A stretch of DNA of 64,000 bases from Candidatus Phyllobacterium onerii (GCF_028331445.1 NZ_JAQMHX010000004.1:310001-374000), one strand, 5' to 3'. Counted from the stretch's first letter, positions 25,667-34,386 are shown. Notes: generated from the letters alone by a model not told the origin. Numbers and translations are program-made.

Positions 25667-26096
25667 CGGCTATCATACCCTTGGCGTGCCAGCGCGCGCA
25701 AGATGTTTCGACAAGAAACATTTGGTGAATTCACAGCCTGTGATTTCTGTTTGGTTGTATGTACGACACCAACCGTGCGACGTCGTTTTCGGGTTCATGG
25801 CTGGCTAGAGGCGAGGCCCGACGAAAGACCTTTTTAACTGGGGGTCAAGCGCCGAACCTCTGTACCCAGGGGAGGGCAGGATGAAGCGTGACTCTCGGCA
25901 ACCCCTTCGTCAAATTACATTCGGGTGCGCCACTCTTTGCAATTTGATGGCAAATGATGTCCCGATTGCATAGAAGCCAAGAAAAATGCAGCATACCATT
26001 TCTGGCGCGGCGGCAGGCCATCAGACCGGACTTACTCCTCCGGGTTAGAACTCCTTGTCGTCAGGCTTTCGGTAGAAGGGGTCTGATACGGCATCC
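25667..26096. other. 430-base intergenic region
   Basis: Holds the divergent control regions of the desaturase (minus) and the adenylate cyclase (plus). Beyond the inverted repeat at 25703-25721, I see no gene or RNA I can support. A 30-codon frame at 25881 follows purines but has no family resemblance. Confidence 0.5.
25703..25721. promoter_or_regulatory. Inverted repeat upstream of the desaturase gene
   Basis: ATGTTTC (25703-25709) and GAAACAT (25715-25721) are exact inverted repeats around a 5-base centre, 37 bases before the desaturase ATG on the minus strand. The position suits a repressor such as the TetR-type regulators of desaturases; no such regulator gene is adjacent. Confidence 0.45.
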
Positions 26097-28268
26097 ATGA
26101 CGCGCGCGCAGCAAGTTGGCGTACTTATCGGCTTAGCGATCGTAGCGGCGCTCACGATCCTGCGGGCAAGTGACCCGCCACTGCTGAAGCAGGCCCGCGA
26201 CCTCACATTCGACGAATATCAGCGCATCGCGCCACGAACGTTCGAAAACCTGCCCGTCAAGGTCGTCGATATAGATGAAGCCTCGCTGCGGGAGTTCGGT
26301 CAGTGGCCATGGCCGCGGGACCGGCTTGCCACCCTAGTCGACAGGCTCACTGAAATGGGGGCATCGGCAATCGCGTTTGATGTTCTTTTCGCTGAACCGG
26401 ACCGCCTATCGCCGCGTACTGTCGTGCGAGACGTTGCCGGAATCGATCCCTCGCTGCTTGGTCAACTGCCTGACAATGATGAAATTTTTGCTCAAGCGAT
26501 TGCCGGGAAACCTGTCGTCCTGGGCTTTGGCTTGTCCAACGAAGGGAATTATCGCCCACAGGTGAAGGCCGGCTTTGCCTTTACAGGTGAAAATCCTACC
26601 GGCGCGCCTCCACGCATCAAGGCCGCAACACCGTTGCGGCCGGAATTTGAAACGAATGCCGCCGGCATCGGGCACATCAGCCTCAATCCCCGTGACCCAT
26701 CGGCGGTCGTTCGCGCGGTTCCGCTTTTCCTGAGCGATGGCGAACAGCTTTATCCCAACCTCGCGCTTGAAGCGCTACGCGTAGCCCAGGGCGCTTCCAC
26801 CTATGTGCTGGCAGGGGCGACAAACGTGCCTAACACCATAACCATGGTCAAAATCGGGGAATTCGAAGTTCCCGTGACTGCCGAGGGTGAACTATGGCTC
26901 TATATCACCCCCGATACCGCCGAGAGATATATTTCGGCCAGGCAGGTGCTGGCGCCTGGAGGCGCCGCTCCCGAGATAAAGAACGCTATCGACGGCAGCA
27001 TCGTCTTTATCGGGACATCCGCTGCCGGGCTTCAGGACATCCGTACCACTGCCCTTGGACAGAACGTGCCTGGCGTTTCGCTGCACGCGCAAACCGTCGA
27101 GCAGATATTGTCGGGACGGTTTCTCTCGCGTCCGGATTGGGCAAATGGGCTCGAAATCCTGTCGATCGCAGCGATGGGAAGTCTGCTCGTGATATTGACG
27201 ACTTTCGTTAGTCCGGCCGTCGCCTTGGTTTGCGGGCTACTGATCACGGTTATGGCGCTTGTCGCGTCGTGGCTCGCTTTTTTCTACGCGGGCCTTTTAT
27301 TTGATCCGCTGGCGCCCATCGTCAGCGGGTCGATAACCCATTTTGCGGCGACGTCGTTCCGCTTTCTGGTAATCGATCGGGAACGCCGAGCGGTCAGACG
27401 CGCATTCGGTCACTATCTTTCGCCTTCGCTGCTGTATCGTATCGAGCACACGCAGAATGCATTGCGCCTTGGAGGAGACGACCGGGAACTGACGGTTATG
27501 TTTGTCGACGTCCGCAACTTTACCGAAATCAGCGAGCGCCTGACTCCGGCAGAAGTCGTATTGTTCCTTAATACGCTTCTTGATGCGCTCAGCCGTCACG
27601 TGATCGCCAATGAAGGAACTCTCGACAAGTTTATCGGCGACTCGATAATGGCCTTCTGGAACGCGCCTGTGGATGTGGCCAACCATGCCAACAAAGCGGT
27701 CCATGCCGCATTGGCCATGCGTGAGACACTCGCGCGCCTCAATCAGGATAATGCGTTTGGCTTTGGAGACGAACAGAAGGTCGGAATAGGTATTGGTATC
27801 CATACGGGACTTGCATGTGTCGGAAACATGGGTGCGGAGACACGCTTCAATTATTCCGCCATCGGTGATGCGGTCAACATTGCTGCGCGCATCGAATCCT
27901 CGTGCAAGGAGGTCAGCTTCGACATTCTTGTGTCAGACAGCACAGCCGAAATGCTGCCGGGCTATGCTTTGCTTGAAGCAGGCGCCCTCGCCTTGAAAGG
28001 GAAAAGTATGCGGACCAGGCTTTTCGCGGTGGTCGGTGATGAAAAGCTCGGCGTTACTGCCGAATTTGTGCAACTGCAGGCGATCCACGCCCAACTCATC
28101 GAAGCCTTACGGTTGCGGTCTTCAAGCAGTCGTAAATTCTTGCGGATCGTAAAATTGCAGGCGGTGGAACTCACAAGCGGTCTGCCAGAATTCTATCGCC
28201 GTATATCGCGCCGATCCGATCACTTCATCGATCAGCCGGCAGGGAAGGACCGGTCCCCCGACACGTGA
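26097..28268 (+). CDS. CHASE2-domain class III adenylate/guanylate cyclase
   Basis: A 723-residue receptor cyclase. After an N-terminal helix (residues 8-22), an extracytoplasmic CHASE2 domain spans about 30-345 (VVDIDEASLREFGQWPWPR is its hallmark). Three membrane helices follow (about 353-425). The cyclase domain spans about 463-640 with the two metal-binding aspartates at D471 (FVDVRNFTE) and D515 (GDSIMAFW) and the later motif RFNYSAIGDAVNIAARIE. It makes cAMP or cGMP in response to a periplasmic signal. The convergent FecR-domain gene ends 10 bases away; this pairing is, from memory, recurrent in rhizobia. Confidence 0.92.
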   Translation: MTRAQQVGVLIGLAIVAALTILRASDPPLLKQARDLTFDEYQRIAPRTFENLPVKVVDIDEASLREFGQWPWPRDRLATLVDRLTEMGASAIAFDVLFAEPDRLSPRTVVRDVAGIDPSLLGQLPDNDEIFAQAIAGKPVVLGFGLSNEGNYRPQVKAGFAFTGENPTGAPPRIKAATPLRPEFETNAAGIGHISLNPRDPSAVVRAVPLFLSDGEQLYPNLALEALRVAQGASTYVLAGATNVPNTITMVKIGEFEVPVTAEGELWLYITPDTAERYISARQVLAPGGAAPEIKNAIDGSIVFIGTSAAGLQDIRTTALGQNVPGVSLHAQTVEQILSGRFLSRPDWANGLEILSIAAMGSLLVILTTFVSPAVALVCGLLITVMALVASWLAFFYAGLLFDPLAPIVSGSITHFAATSFRFLVIDRERRAVRRAFGHYLSPSLLYRIEHTQNALRLGGDDRELTVMFVDVRNFTEISERLTPAEVVLFLNTLLDALSRHVIANEGTLDKFIGDSIMAFWNAPVDVANHANKAVHAALAMRETLARLNQDNAFGFGDEQKVGIGIGIHTGLACVGNMGAETRFNYSAIGDAVNIAARIESSCKEVSFDILVSDSTAEMLPGYALLEAGALALKGKSMRTRLFAVVGDEKLGVTAEFVQLQAIHAQLIEALRLRSSSSRKFLRIVKLQAVELTSGLPEFYRRISRRSDHFIDQPAGKDRSPDT

Positions 28269-28278
28269 TCGGATCTGG

Positions 28279-29298
28279 TTATCTGTTGTGCCTTGGTCCA
28301 TTATCATCCCGGTTGTCGCGGCCTCTATCGTGATCGTGGCGATCTCTACCGCGCCGATCATCATCATGCCTGTCATGGTGATGACGATCTTTATCATGGT
28401 GTCTATCGTGATGATGCGGCTTATCTGGTTTGTCCGGCTTGGATGGTGGATCCGTCCTCGGCGTGGCCGGCGGTGCGGGCGGATCTGGGGGGGCTGCAGC
28501 AGGCGGATCAGATGCCCGAAGACTTTGAGGAGCAGGCGGATCAGGAGCTCGCGGACTTTGCGGGGCGGGACTGGGTGCTCTGGCTGGAGGAAGCGAGCCA
28601 TTATCCGCAGGCTCCGCTGCTGCCATCGAAAGGCCGCACCCTGTGCCAGTTATTCCCAATCCTCCCGAGAGCTTTTGATTGCCCGACAGGAAGGGCAGTG
28701 CCTTCGTACTGCCCAACGTCTTGAATATGTTCCGATCGACGCGGCGAGTATCGGTTATTTGGCCATTGGGCTTGGCAACGACACAATCGCAACGGCGCTT
28801 CATTTCTTTGCAGCCGCCCGCGCCGCAAAATCGCGCCGAACCATTCAACAGGACAACTGCTGTGGTTCCGTCTGGGCCCACATAGAAGTCGAATGCGGTT
28901 CCACGTACGCCGATCGTTCCGGCAGGGGTCAAGATATTGTAGGCCGACGACTTTGAGTTTCCACTGACCCAGCGAAACGTTCCCTTGGCAGCTTTGATCG
29001 TCAGATTTTTGACCGAGCTGGTGTCATCATAGACGAACTTGTCGATCGTAACCGATGAGCCCCAGCCCACCGCCAGCTTGGTACCATCACGGAACAGGAA
29101 TTGACCAAGACCCGACTGAGAGGTCTTGATCTTTTCGTCCCGATGGACTGGCGTATCCACCGCGATAGGGCCGCCTCCACCAGTTACTTCCGTTTTGATA
29201 AGGACAGCCTCACCGACAGGCTCCGCCGCCATCGTCGGCAGCGGGCTTGAAAGCATCATACTGAGCGCCGCTACGGCGGCAGCACGCGAGTACGGCAT
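28279..29298 (-). CDS. FecR-domain protein with histidine/aspartate-rich C-terminal tail
   Basis: A 339-residue exported protein from the ATG at 29298 (signal peptide SRAAAVAALSMMLSSPLPTM, cleaved before AEP). A longer start at 29355 exists but would bury the signal. The FecR-type domain is clear: FLFRDGTKLAVGWGSSVTID and ILTPAGTIGVRGTAFDFYVG. A cysteine cluster follows (CGAGGC, RRCDC), then a proline-rich linker from about residue 235, and a last stretch of 47 residues with 12 histidines plus many Asp and Arg. It faces the adenylate cyclase tail-to-tail. The tail may bind divalent metal or be simple low-complexity; function unknown. Confidence 0.85.
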   Translation of the reverse strand: MPYSRAAAVAALSMMLSSPLPTMAAEPVGEAVLIKTEVTGGGGPIAVDTPVHRDEKIKTSQSGLGQFLFRDGTKLAVGWGSSVTIDKFVYDDTSSVKNLTIKAAKGTFRWVSGNSKSSAYNILTPAGTIGVRGTAFDFYVGPDGTTAVVLLNGSARFCGAGGCKEMKRRCDCVVAKPNGQITDTRRVDRNIFKTLGSTKALPFLSGNQKLSGGLGITGTGCGLSMAAAEPADNGSLPPARAPSPAPQSPRAPDPPAPQSLRASDPPAAAPPDPPAPPATPRTDPPSKPDKPDKPHHHDRHHDKDRHHHDRHDDDRRGRDRHDHDRGRDNRDDNGPRHNR

Positions 29299-29529
29299 TG
29301 GACCCCCATCTGAAGCGGAACATAGTACATGCGATAGGGACAAGTGTCCCTTCATCCTTATTGGTTAGAGAGATTCTGGATCAGGACTGCCGTGATCTTG
29401 CATTGGAGAAGGGTCGGCAGGGGGTAGATCAGCGAGCGTCGACTGTTCAACCGGGATTGGCGCAGTAACGTCAGACTCCGCAATTCGCGGTCAGATGTAG
29501 ACGGGCATGCTAGATTGGCGCTTCGGCCT

Positions 29530-29910
29530 CTAGCCGTCGTTCGCTGCGCCGTAGGTCAACCCGCCGAGCACCGCCGCCACGAGTAGCAAGGCTGGCACGT
29601 CGCCCAGCATATGGCCCATATGCGCTCCCGGGCTGTAGGACTGGACCGCCATGATCAGCGCGTGCACGATACTCGACCAGATCGTGAACTCGATTAGCGA
29701 CCGATGTGCCAAGGGATCGCGCGACGCACGGATCAGAAATAACCCAAGCGTTGCGTATATGCCCACGATCATCATGAAATAGTGCGAAGCGGTCGGCGGG
29801 CCATCATGCCAAGCCCAACCCGACGGCCAGATAATCGCGAGTGGATAGACCAGACAGAATACGACACCGAAGGCAAACAAAGCGATCTGTAAAAATTTTA
29901 GCCGGGACAT
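29530..29910 (-). CDS. Small four-helix membrane protein (DUF6632-like)
   Basis: A 126-residue protein with four hydrophobic helices. The middle (GLFLIRASRDPLAHRSLIEF and TIWSSIVHALIMAVQSY) resembles a small family I know as DUF6632. Histidines in the fourth helix region (GAHMGHMLGD) could bind metal. No operon partner is close. ATG at 29910 after an A/T-rich leader. Function unknown. Confidence 0.65.
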   Translation of the reverse strand: MSRLKFLQIALFAFGVVFCLVYPLAIIWPSGWAWHDGPPTASHYFMMIVGIYATLGLFLIRASRDPLAHRSLIEFTIWSSIVHALIMAVQSYSPGAHMGHMLGDVPALLLVAAVLGGLTYGAANDG

Positions 29911-30134
29911 GTGCGCGCTACTTTCTCAAGGAACCGAACGGCATTCTTCGTCAGAAGCATATTTAAACCAGCCACCCATGAAACGGATTGCTCAGGAGTC
30001 AGCGCCACCCGGCAGAATTATTCGCGATCTATAAAGTGGACCAAAGCGGTCCGATTTTGCCTGCTTACCTATAGGGGCCGCGTTTTTCGATCGGCGATTA
30101 CGTAAGTATATCCATCGGAAATCATTATGTATTT

Positions 30135-30211
30135 TGGCGCACCCGACAGGATTCGAACCTGTGACCTCTGCCTTCGGAGGGCAGCACTCTATCCAGCTGA
30201 GCTACGGGTGC
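30135..30211 (-). tRNA. tRNA-Arg (anticodon CCG)
   Basis: Reading the minus strand from 30211, the 77-base gene has a 7-bp acceptor stem (GCACCCG with CGGGTGC), the A-box-like AGCTCAGCTGGATAGAG, an anticodon loop CTCCGAA flanked by CTGCC/GGCAG, and GGTTCGAATCC for the T arm. The 3' CCA is encoded. Anticodon CCG reads the codon CGG. No integrase gene lies near the 3' end, so use as an attachment site is not supported here. Confidence 0.97.
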
Positions 30212-30255
30212 TGATACAAGGCTTGGCCTTACATGCGCGAAGCGTTTCTAACCGA

Positions 30256-30300
30256 TGCGAGCCAAGGCTTCAATGGAGAATTTCAGTTGTGTGCTGGGAA
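30256..30300. repeat. Diverged direct repeat, copy 1
   Basis: Matches 31579-31623 at 36 of 45 bases; the first 21 bases, ending AGGCTTCAATGG, differ at one position. The two copies flank the GNAT-MarR pair. In both copies, one reading frame gives RAKASM-x-NF, hinting at an old coding origin. Confidence 0.5.
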
Positions 30301-30317
30301 ATGGAGGGCATTCGTCG

Positions 30318-31004
30318 TTACGCTTGATCAGGACGCTTGATGACGGCGAAGTTCATCTCGGAGCGCGCGCGAAAACCCATCGCCTCGTAAAGCGAGATGG
30401 CGGGCGTGTTCGTGGCATAGACATGGAGGTAGGCAATCTCATTGCTTGCCGAAATCTCGCCAGCGACGAAGCGAAAGAGCATCGTGCCGAGACCGCGACC
30501 CTGAAAATCGGGATGGACACAAAGGCCGCTGAGTTCGGCAAAGCCGGGCTGACGCATCCGCTGACCAGCCATGGCGACAAGGCTGCCGTCGATCTTGACA
30601 CCCCAGAAGTTGCCGAGGCTTTGGGCGTGAAGTGTGAAGGGTCCGGGTTTGGTCAGCATGGCCAAGGCGAGCATGTCGGCTGAATCGGCTTCTGTCAGCA
30701 GTTCGATCCTGCTGTCGCTGATCCGCTCGAAGGCCTGTTCGGCGATCATCTGCACGAGCTTGGCTTCGGAGACAACCGTCAGGCCTTTTGGAACTGTGAT
30801 GGCATCGGATTCGACGAGCGCCATGACCTCATGGGCAGTGACCAAATTCTCCAGGGCCTCCAGGCTTTCGGCCCTATTGTCGGCTGCGGCGGCAAAGGGG
30901 ACGATGGAGGGTGGATACCGGCGGGCGCGCTCACTGCCTTGGGCCAATGCCGAATGGGTGGTTCTAAGGGCACTCCAGGCCGGGCGGTCGAGAACGTGGC
31001 TCAC
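30318..31004 (-). CDS. GNAT N-acetyltransferase
   Basis: A 228-residue protein. The C-terminal half is a GNAT domain with the acetyl-CoA loop (GLCVHPDFQGRGLGTMLFRF, about 163-182) and the later strand PAISLYEAMGFRARSEMNF. The N-terminal 100 residues are unrecognised and may be a degenerate second GNAT copy. Its ATG overlaps the MarR stop (ATGA), so the two are translated together and the acetyltransferase is likely a target of MarR control. Substrate unknown. Confidence 0.88.
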   Translation of the reverse strand: MSHVLDRPAWSALRTTHSALAQGSERARRYPPSIVPFAAAADNRAESLEALENLVTAHEVMALVESDAITVPKGLTVVSEAKLVQMIAEQAFERISDSRIELLTEADSADMLALAMLTKPGPFTLHAQSLGNFWGVKIDGSLVAMAGQRMRQPGFAELSGLCVHPDFQGRGLGTMLFRFVAGEISASNEIAYLHVYATNTPAISLYEAMGFRARSEMNFAVIKRPDQA

Positions 31005-31495
31005 GATTTCTGCTCCTTGTCGAATTTGCCGCGATTGGCAAGTGGCGCATCTGCAAGCCGGCTCTCGATTGCCGTCAGTTGTTCCAGGATTGGGCCAGGA
31101 AGATCGTCACAAAGTTCGCTTACTGCCCGTTCTATGCGCGGCCAGATCAATCGTTTCGAATAATCGACAAGTTCACGTCCCTTCTGCGTCAGCGATACCA
31201 GCTTTCGACGCTGATCCTCAATTGAAGTCTGCATGTCGACATATCCCAGTTCCTGAAGCTGCGAGATGATGCGGGTGGCACCCGGTTGTGTGATACCGAC
31301 AGCTTGGGCAAGTTGCCCTGTGGTCAGCGGGCCGGCACGGTCGATCGCCGCAAGGAAGGGATATTGAGCTGACTGGATGGGGACGCCGAACTCTTCCATG
31401 ATACGCTGCGTATCAGCCTGAAGGCGTTCGCCGATACGGCGGAAGCGGCTGCCGAGGCAGAGGAAGCCCAACGATTTGACGATATCTTCAACCAA
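31001..31495 (-). CDS. MarR-family transcriptional regulator
   Basis: A 164-residue MarR protein if the TTG at 31495, preceded by AGGAACC, is the start; the open frame extends upstream through an operator-like palindrome, which argues against a longer protein. Winged helix signatures: TTGQLAQAVGITQPGATRII and DQRRKLVSLTQKGRELVDYS. It is first in a two-gene operon with the GNAT gene. The perfect 22-base palindrome at 31514-31535 probably carries autorepression. Confidence 0.87.
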   Translation of the reverse strand: MVEDIVKSLGFLCLGSRFRRIGERLQADTQRIMEEFGVPIQSAQYPFLAAIDRAGPLTTGQLAQAVGITQPGATRIISQLQELGYVDMQTSIEDQRRKLVSLTQKGRELVDYSKRLIWPRIERAVSELCDDLPGPILEQLTAIESRLADAPLANRGKFDKEQKS

Positions 31496-31513
31496 GATGG
31501 TTCCTCGCGACAA

Positions 31514-31535
31514 GTTATATAATACGTTATATAAC
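31514..31535. promoter_or_regulatory. Palindromic MarR-type operator
   Basis: GTTATATAA (31514-31522) and TTATATAAC (31527-31535) form a perfect inverted repeat with a 4-base centre, 18 bases upstream of the MarR TTG. The MarR family usually binds such sites to repress its own operon. A further ACGTTAT lies just beyond at 31537-31543... on the right side, possibly a half-site. Confidence 0.6.
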
Positions 31536-31578
31536 ACGTTATGAAACTGAAAGCAAGAGCGTTGGCAGAATGCGCCAG

Positions 31579-31623
31579 TGCGGGCCAAGGCTTCAATGGC
31601 AAATTTTGTTTGTGCGCAAGGAA
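31579..31623. repeat. Diverged direct repeat, copy 2
   Basis: Partner of the repeat at 30256-30300 (36 of 45 identical), lying upstream of the MarR gene. See findings. Confidence 0.5.
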
Positions 31624-31827
31624 GGTGTGGGAATTCCCGAGGGCAGGGCCCAAGCTTCCAATCTTGTCATGCACCTGACGTGTGGGAAGTATAATGTCCC
31701 GAACTGATGCAGCCTTGGGCCAAAAGGCGAACTTTGCGTTGATTCCCACCTCGCACGGCGTAATGATGTCTCACAGGTGCTTGGCTGGGCCATCAAAGGC
31801 CTCATTGACAGAAAAGGGAAACTTCCC

Positions 31828-32328
31828 ATGGCGACCAAGACAGATTTCACCGCAGAGGAATGGAGCGAAGTGCTTGGCAGCGTCATGATGGCGGGGATCG
31901 CAATCACATTCGCCGATCCAAGCGGCCTCATCGGCATGACCCAGGAGGGACTGGCCAGTGGCAGCGCACTGCTCGCAGCCAAGACCGATCCGAATTCTAA
32001 TGCCTTGATCAAGTCGGTGGTATCCGACTTCGAGACGTCCGAGGGACGCACGACAGCGCGCGGCCTGATCAAAAGCAAGCTTGCTGGCAAGCAGGCGGCC
32101 GAGATGAAAGGCGCTATCCTGGAAACGCTCGGCCAAGCCGTCGCACTCGTTGACGCGAAAGCTCCAGATGACGCTGCCGGGTTCAAGGCTTGGCTTTATA
32201 GCATCAGTGAACGCGTGGCGAATGCAGCCAGCGAAGGTGGTTTCTTGGGTTTTGGCGGCGTTCGGGTGAGCGACGCGGAAAAAGCCACTCTGGACGAGAT
32301 TTCGAAGGCGCTTAAGCTCACCGCTTGA
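31828..32328 (+). CDS. Unrecognised helical protein next to a TerB/DUF533 gene
   Basis: A 166-residue, mainly helical protein from the ATG at 31828, preceded by AAGGGAA. It opens TKTDFTAEEWSEVLGSVMMA and contains TARGLIKSKLAGKQAAEMKG. No signal peptide or enzyme motif is seen. Its stop is 35 bases before a DUF533/TerB-family gene, and a C-terminal SDAEKATLDEISKALKL suggests a compact helical bundle of the sort seen in TerB-related proteins. Function unknown. Confidence 0.65.
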   Translation: MATKTDFTAEEWSEVLGSVMMAGIAITFADPSGLIGMTQEGLASGSALLAAKTDPNSNALIKSVVSDFETSEGRTTARGLIKSKLAGKQAAEMKGAILETLGQAVALVDAKAPDDAAGFKAWLYSISERVANAASEGGFLGFGGVRVSDAEKATLDEISKALKLTA

Positions 32329-32363
32329 ACGGCCAGATCAACATTTACGAGAGGAACGTTTCA

Positions 32364-33221
32364 ATGGCCAGCAACCAGTCAGTGCTAGAGCAGATGCTTC
32401 AAGCTGCGCTGCAGGGAGGTGGACTGCGCGCGGGCCAAGGAACGAGTAGGCCTAGCCAGCCGGCGCCGGGCGGGTCGGGCAATCTTAGCGATATTTTGGG
32501 AAGCCTGCTGGGCGGTAGCCCAGCAGCGGGTGGGGGCGGAGCAGCCGTGGGCCGATCGGTTCCTAGTGGCAACGGTGGGCTTGGCGACATTCTGGGCAGT
32601 CTCCTTGGGGGTGCAGCAGCCGGCAACGGCGCGAGCAGTGGCGGCGTTCCAACGAGATCGCCCCAGCCCCAGGCCCAAATGCCACAAAAGGCAGGAACGA
32701 ACGATCTCGCCCGCTATGGCGGCATGGCGGTGATCGGCGTACTCGCCTACCAGGTGTTCAAGCGATATCAACAAGCTGGACAGTCGGAAGCAAAATCGTC
32801 CGGAATAGATACGGCTGCAGTGGCGCCGCCGGCCGACAATGGTTTTCATCCAGCGCAGGCGCCTGGTGGGGCCGATGCCCTCTCAGGTGTGTTTGTCAAG
32901 GCAATGGTGGCCGCGACACAAGCCGACGGCGCCATCGACGAAGATGAACAGCGTAACTTGGCCGGGCGCCTTGATCAGCTCGGTATCAGTTCCGCCGACC
33001 GCCGCGGCTTGGCCGAACAGCTGACGACGCCTGTGGATCTTCGAGAGATCCTAAACGCCGCGACTTCGCCGGAGGTGGCGCTCCAGATTTACATGGCTTC
33101 AGTTCTGGCGATAGCGGTCGATACACCCGCTGAGAGAAATTATCTCGACGGGCTCGCGCGTGCTCTTAAGATCGATCCGAGGCTAAAGGCACAGGTCGAA
33201 CAAACTCTGGGCCGCGCCTGA
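32364..33221 (+). CDS. TerB-family (DUF533, YebE-like) protein
   Basis: A 285-residue protein from the ATG at 32364, preceded by GAGAGGAACG. The N-terminal 115 residues are glycine-rich with two copies of a GG-rich repeat containing LSDILGSLLGG and LGDILGSLLGG. A hydrophobic helix at about 123-133 (YGGMAVIGVLAYQVF) may anchor or insert. The C-terminal DUF533/TerB-type helical domain runs from about 170 (FVKAMVAATQADGAIDEDEQ), with acidic residues typical of the TerB metal-binding set. Relatives include E. coli YebE, induced by envelope stress. Co-transcribed with the preceding gene. Confidence 0.82.
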   Translation: MASNQSVLEQMLQAALQGGGLRAGQGTSRPSQPAPGGSGNLSDILGSLLGGSPAAGGGGAAVGRSVPSGNGGLGDILGSLLGGAAAGNGASSGGVPTRSPQPQAQMPQKAGTNDLARYGGMAVIGVLAYQVFKRYQQAGQSEAKSSGIDTAAVAPPADNGFHPAQAPGGADALSGVFVKAMVAATQADGAIDEDEQRNLAGRLDQLGISSADRRGLAEQLTTPVDLREILNAATSPEVALQIYMASVLAIAVDTPAERNYLDGLARALKIDPRLKAQVEQTLGRA

Positions 33222-33363
33222 CGCGCCGATGGAGCTGCGGTCCATAGCAGGCCTCACGTGATCAACCAGGCATGGCGCCCTGCATCGTGCCAGTTCGACA
33301 TAGTTCGGCCATTGGCATCACGCTCCGTTTGCGTGAAGATGGCCGCAGAAAGAGTCGAACACC

Positions 33364-34254
33364 ATGAACCTGCGCTTCGTCGAAACATTCCTCTGGATCG
33401 TCCGCCTCGGCAGTTTTAGTGCCGCTGCGGAGAAACTGAATACAACTCAGGCTTCGATCTCCAACCGCATTGCCACACTCGAACGCGAACTTGGCGTTCA
33501 GCTGTTTGATCGCGACATGCGCACTGTAAAACTGACACCCGTTGGCCAGCAGGCGGTGCCCAGAGCCGAAGAAATTGTGAAAGCTGTCGGAGAATTTCGC
33601 GAGGCGATTGCCGACCCCACCAGCCTGAAAGGTTCAGTCAGCATAGGCACGATCGACTCCATCGTCCACTCGTTTCTGCCACGCCTCGTAGAGCGTGTCC
33701 AAGAGCGCTATCCGGGGATCGCCATCGACCTCAACGTCGACACCAGCCTCAATATGGCGCGGGAAATCATTGAACGAAAAATTGACCTGGCGTTGATCAT
33801 GGGACCGGCGCTTGATCATGGATTGGTCAATATCGATCTCGGCACCTATCGTTGCGTCTGGGTCGCGAGCCCCAAATACGGCTTGGCAGGCAAGAAACTC
33901 ACACTCGCCGACCTTGCCAGCTACCCCTTGCTGGCCTTCTCAAAAGGCAGTGTTCCGCATCATGGGCTGTTGCAGCAGTTTCGCGAAGCCGGGCTTGAAG
34001 CACCGGCGATCTCGAACTCCAATTCGCTTGCCACCATTATGCGTCTCGCCAAAGATGGCCTTGGCGTTGCGCCTTTGCCGCGCGTCATTCTCGGCGAATA
34101 TGTCGATGCAGGTGCACTGGAGATTCTTGACGTTACGCCAGCGTTTCATCCGCTGACATTTCATGCGGTCTATGCCGATCACCCGGACAGTCTTCTTCCG
34201 TCCATCATTGCCCAGATGGCAGCTGAAGTATCACTCTGCATGGCCGACGCGTAA
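33364..34254 (+). CDS. LysR-family regulator, candidate controller of the downstream cassette
   Basis: A 296-residue LysR protein. Helix-turn-helix at about 4-62 (SFSAAAEKLNTTQASISNRI), effector domain from about 90 (VSIGTIDSIVHSFLPRL). It is 132 bases upstream of, and co-directional with, the hydrolase-RraA-ABC run, which is an uncommon but known position for a LysR regulator of its own catabolic operon. GTTAACTT-like LysR boxes were not identified. The effector is unknown; a nitrogen-containing substrate of the importer is the natural guess. Confidence 0.87.
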   Translation: MNLRFVETFLWIVRLGSFSAAAEKLNTTQASISNRIATLERELGVQLFDRDMRTVKLTPVGQQAVPRAEEIVKAVGEFREAIADPTSLKGSVSIGTIDSIVHSFLPRLVERVQERYPGIAIDLNVDTSLNMAREIIERKIDLALIMGPALDHGLVNIDLGTYRCVWVASPKYGLAGKKLTLADLASYPLLAFSKGSVPHHGLLQQFREAGLEAPAISNSNSLATIMRLAKDGLGVAPLPRVILGEYVDAGALEILDVTPAFHPLTFHAVYADHPDSLLPSIIAQMAAEVSLCMADA

Positions 34255-34386
34255 GAGCATTCTGACGGAACGCGACAGCGGGCCACGTATGCATAAGAAA
34301 AATCTATAGGATTGCTCAATTATTTCGAGTTTGTCTCACCACGATATTTTTCGCACGATCCCTTCACCGAAAATGGAGGTATGAGC

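Larger units (their letters stand above)
31496..31827. other. 332-base gap between the MarR and TerB-like genes
   Basis: Contains the MarR palindrome (31514-31535), the second direct repeat (31579-31623) and the leader of the next gene. No other gene is seen. Confidence 0.5.

Noticed and set aside
25881-25973. 30-codon frame after a GGAGGGCAGG-like ribosome site
   Set aside because: The product has no recognisable features and no conserved neighbour; kept as a note only.
28288-28956. 222-codon open frame with repeated hydrophobic VMT-type segments
   Set aside because: The repeats are the complement of the FecR protein's His/Asp-rich tail; no independent support.
30038-30052. GGACC-N5-GGTCC hairpin downstream of tRNA-Arg
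   Set aside because: Only 5-bp stem and no clear T-run on the minus strand; too weak to call a terminator.
30135-30211. tRNA-Arg as an integration site
   Set aside because: No integrase gene and no repeat of the tRNA 3' end found nearby.
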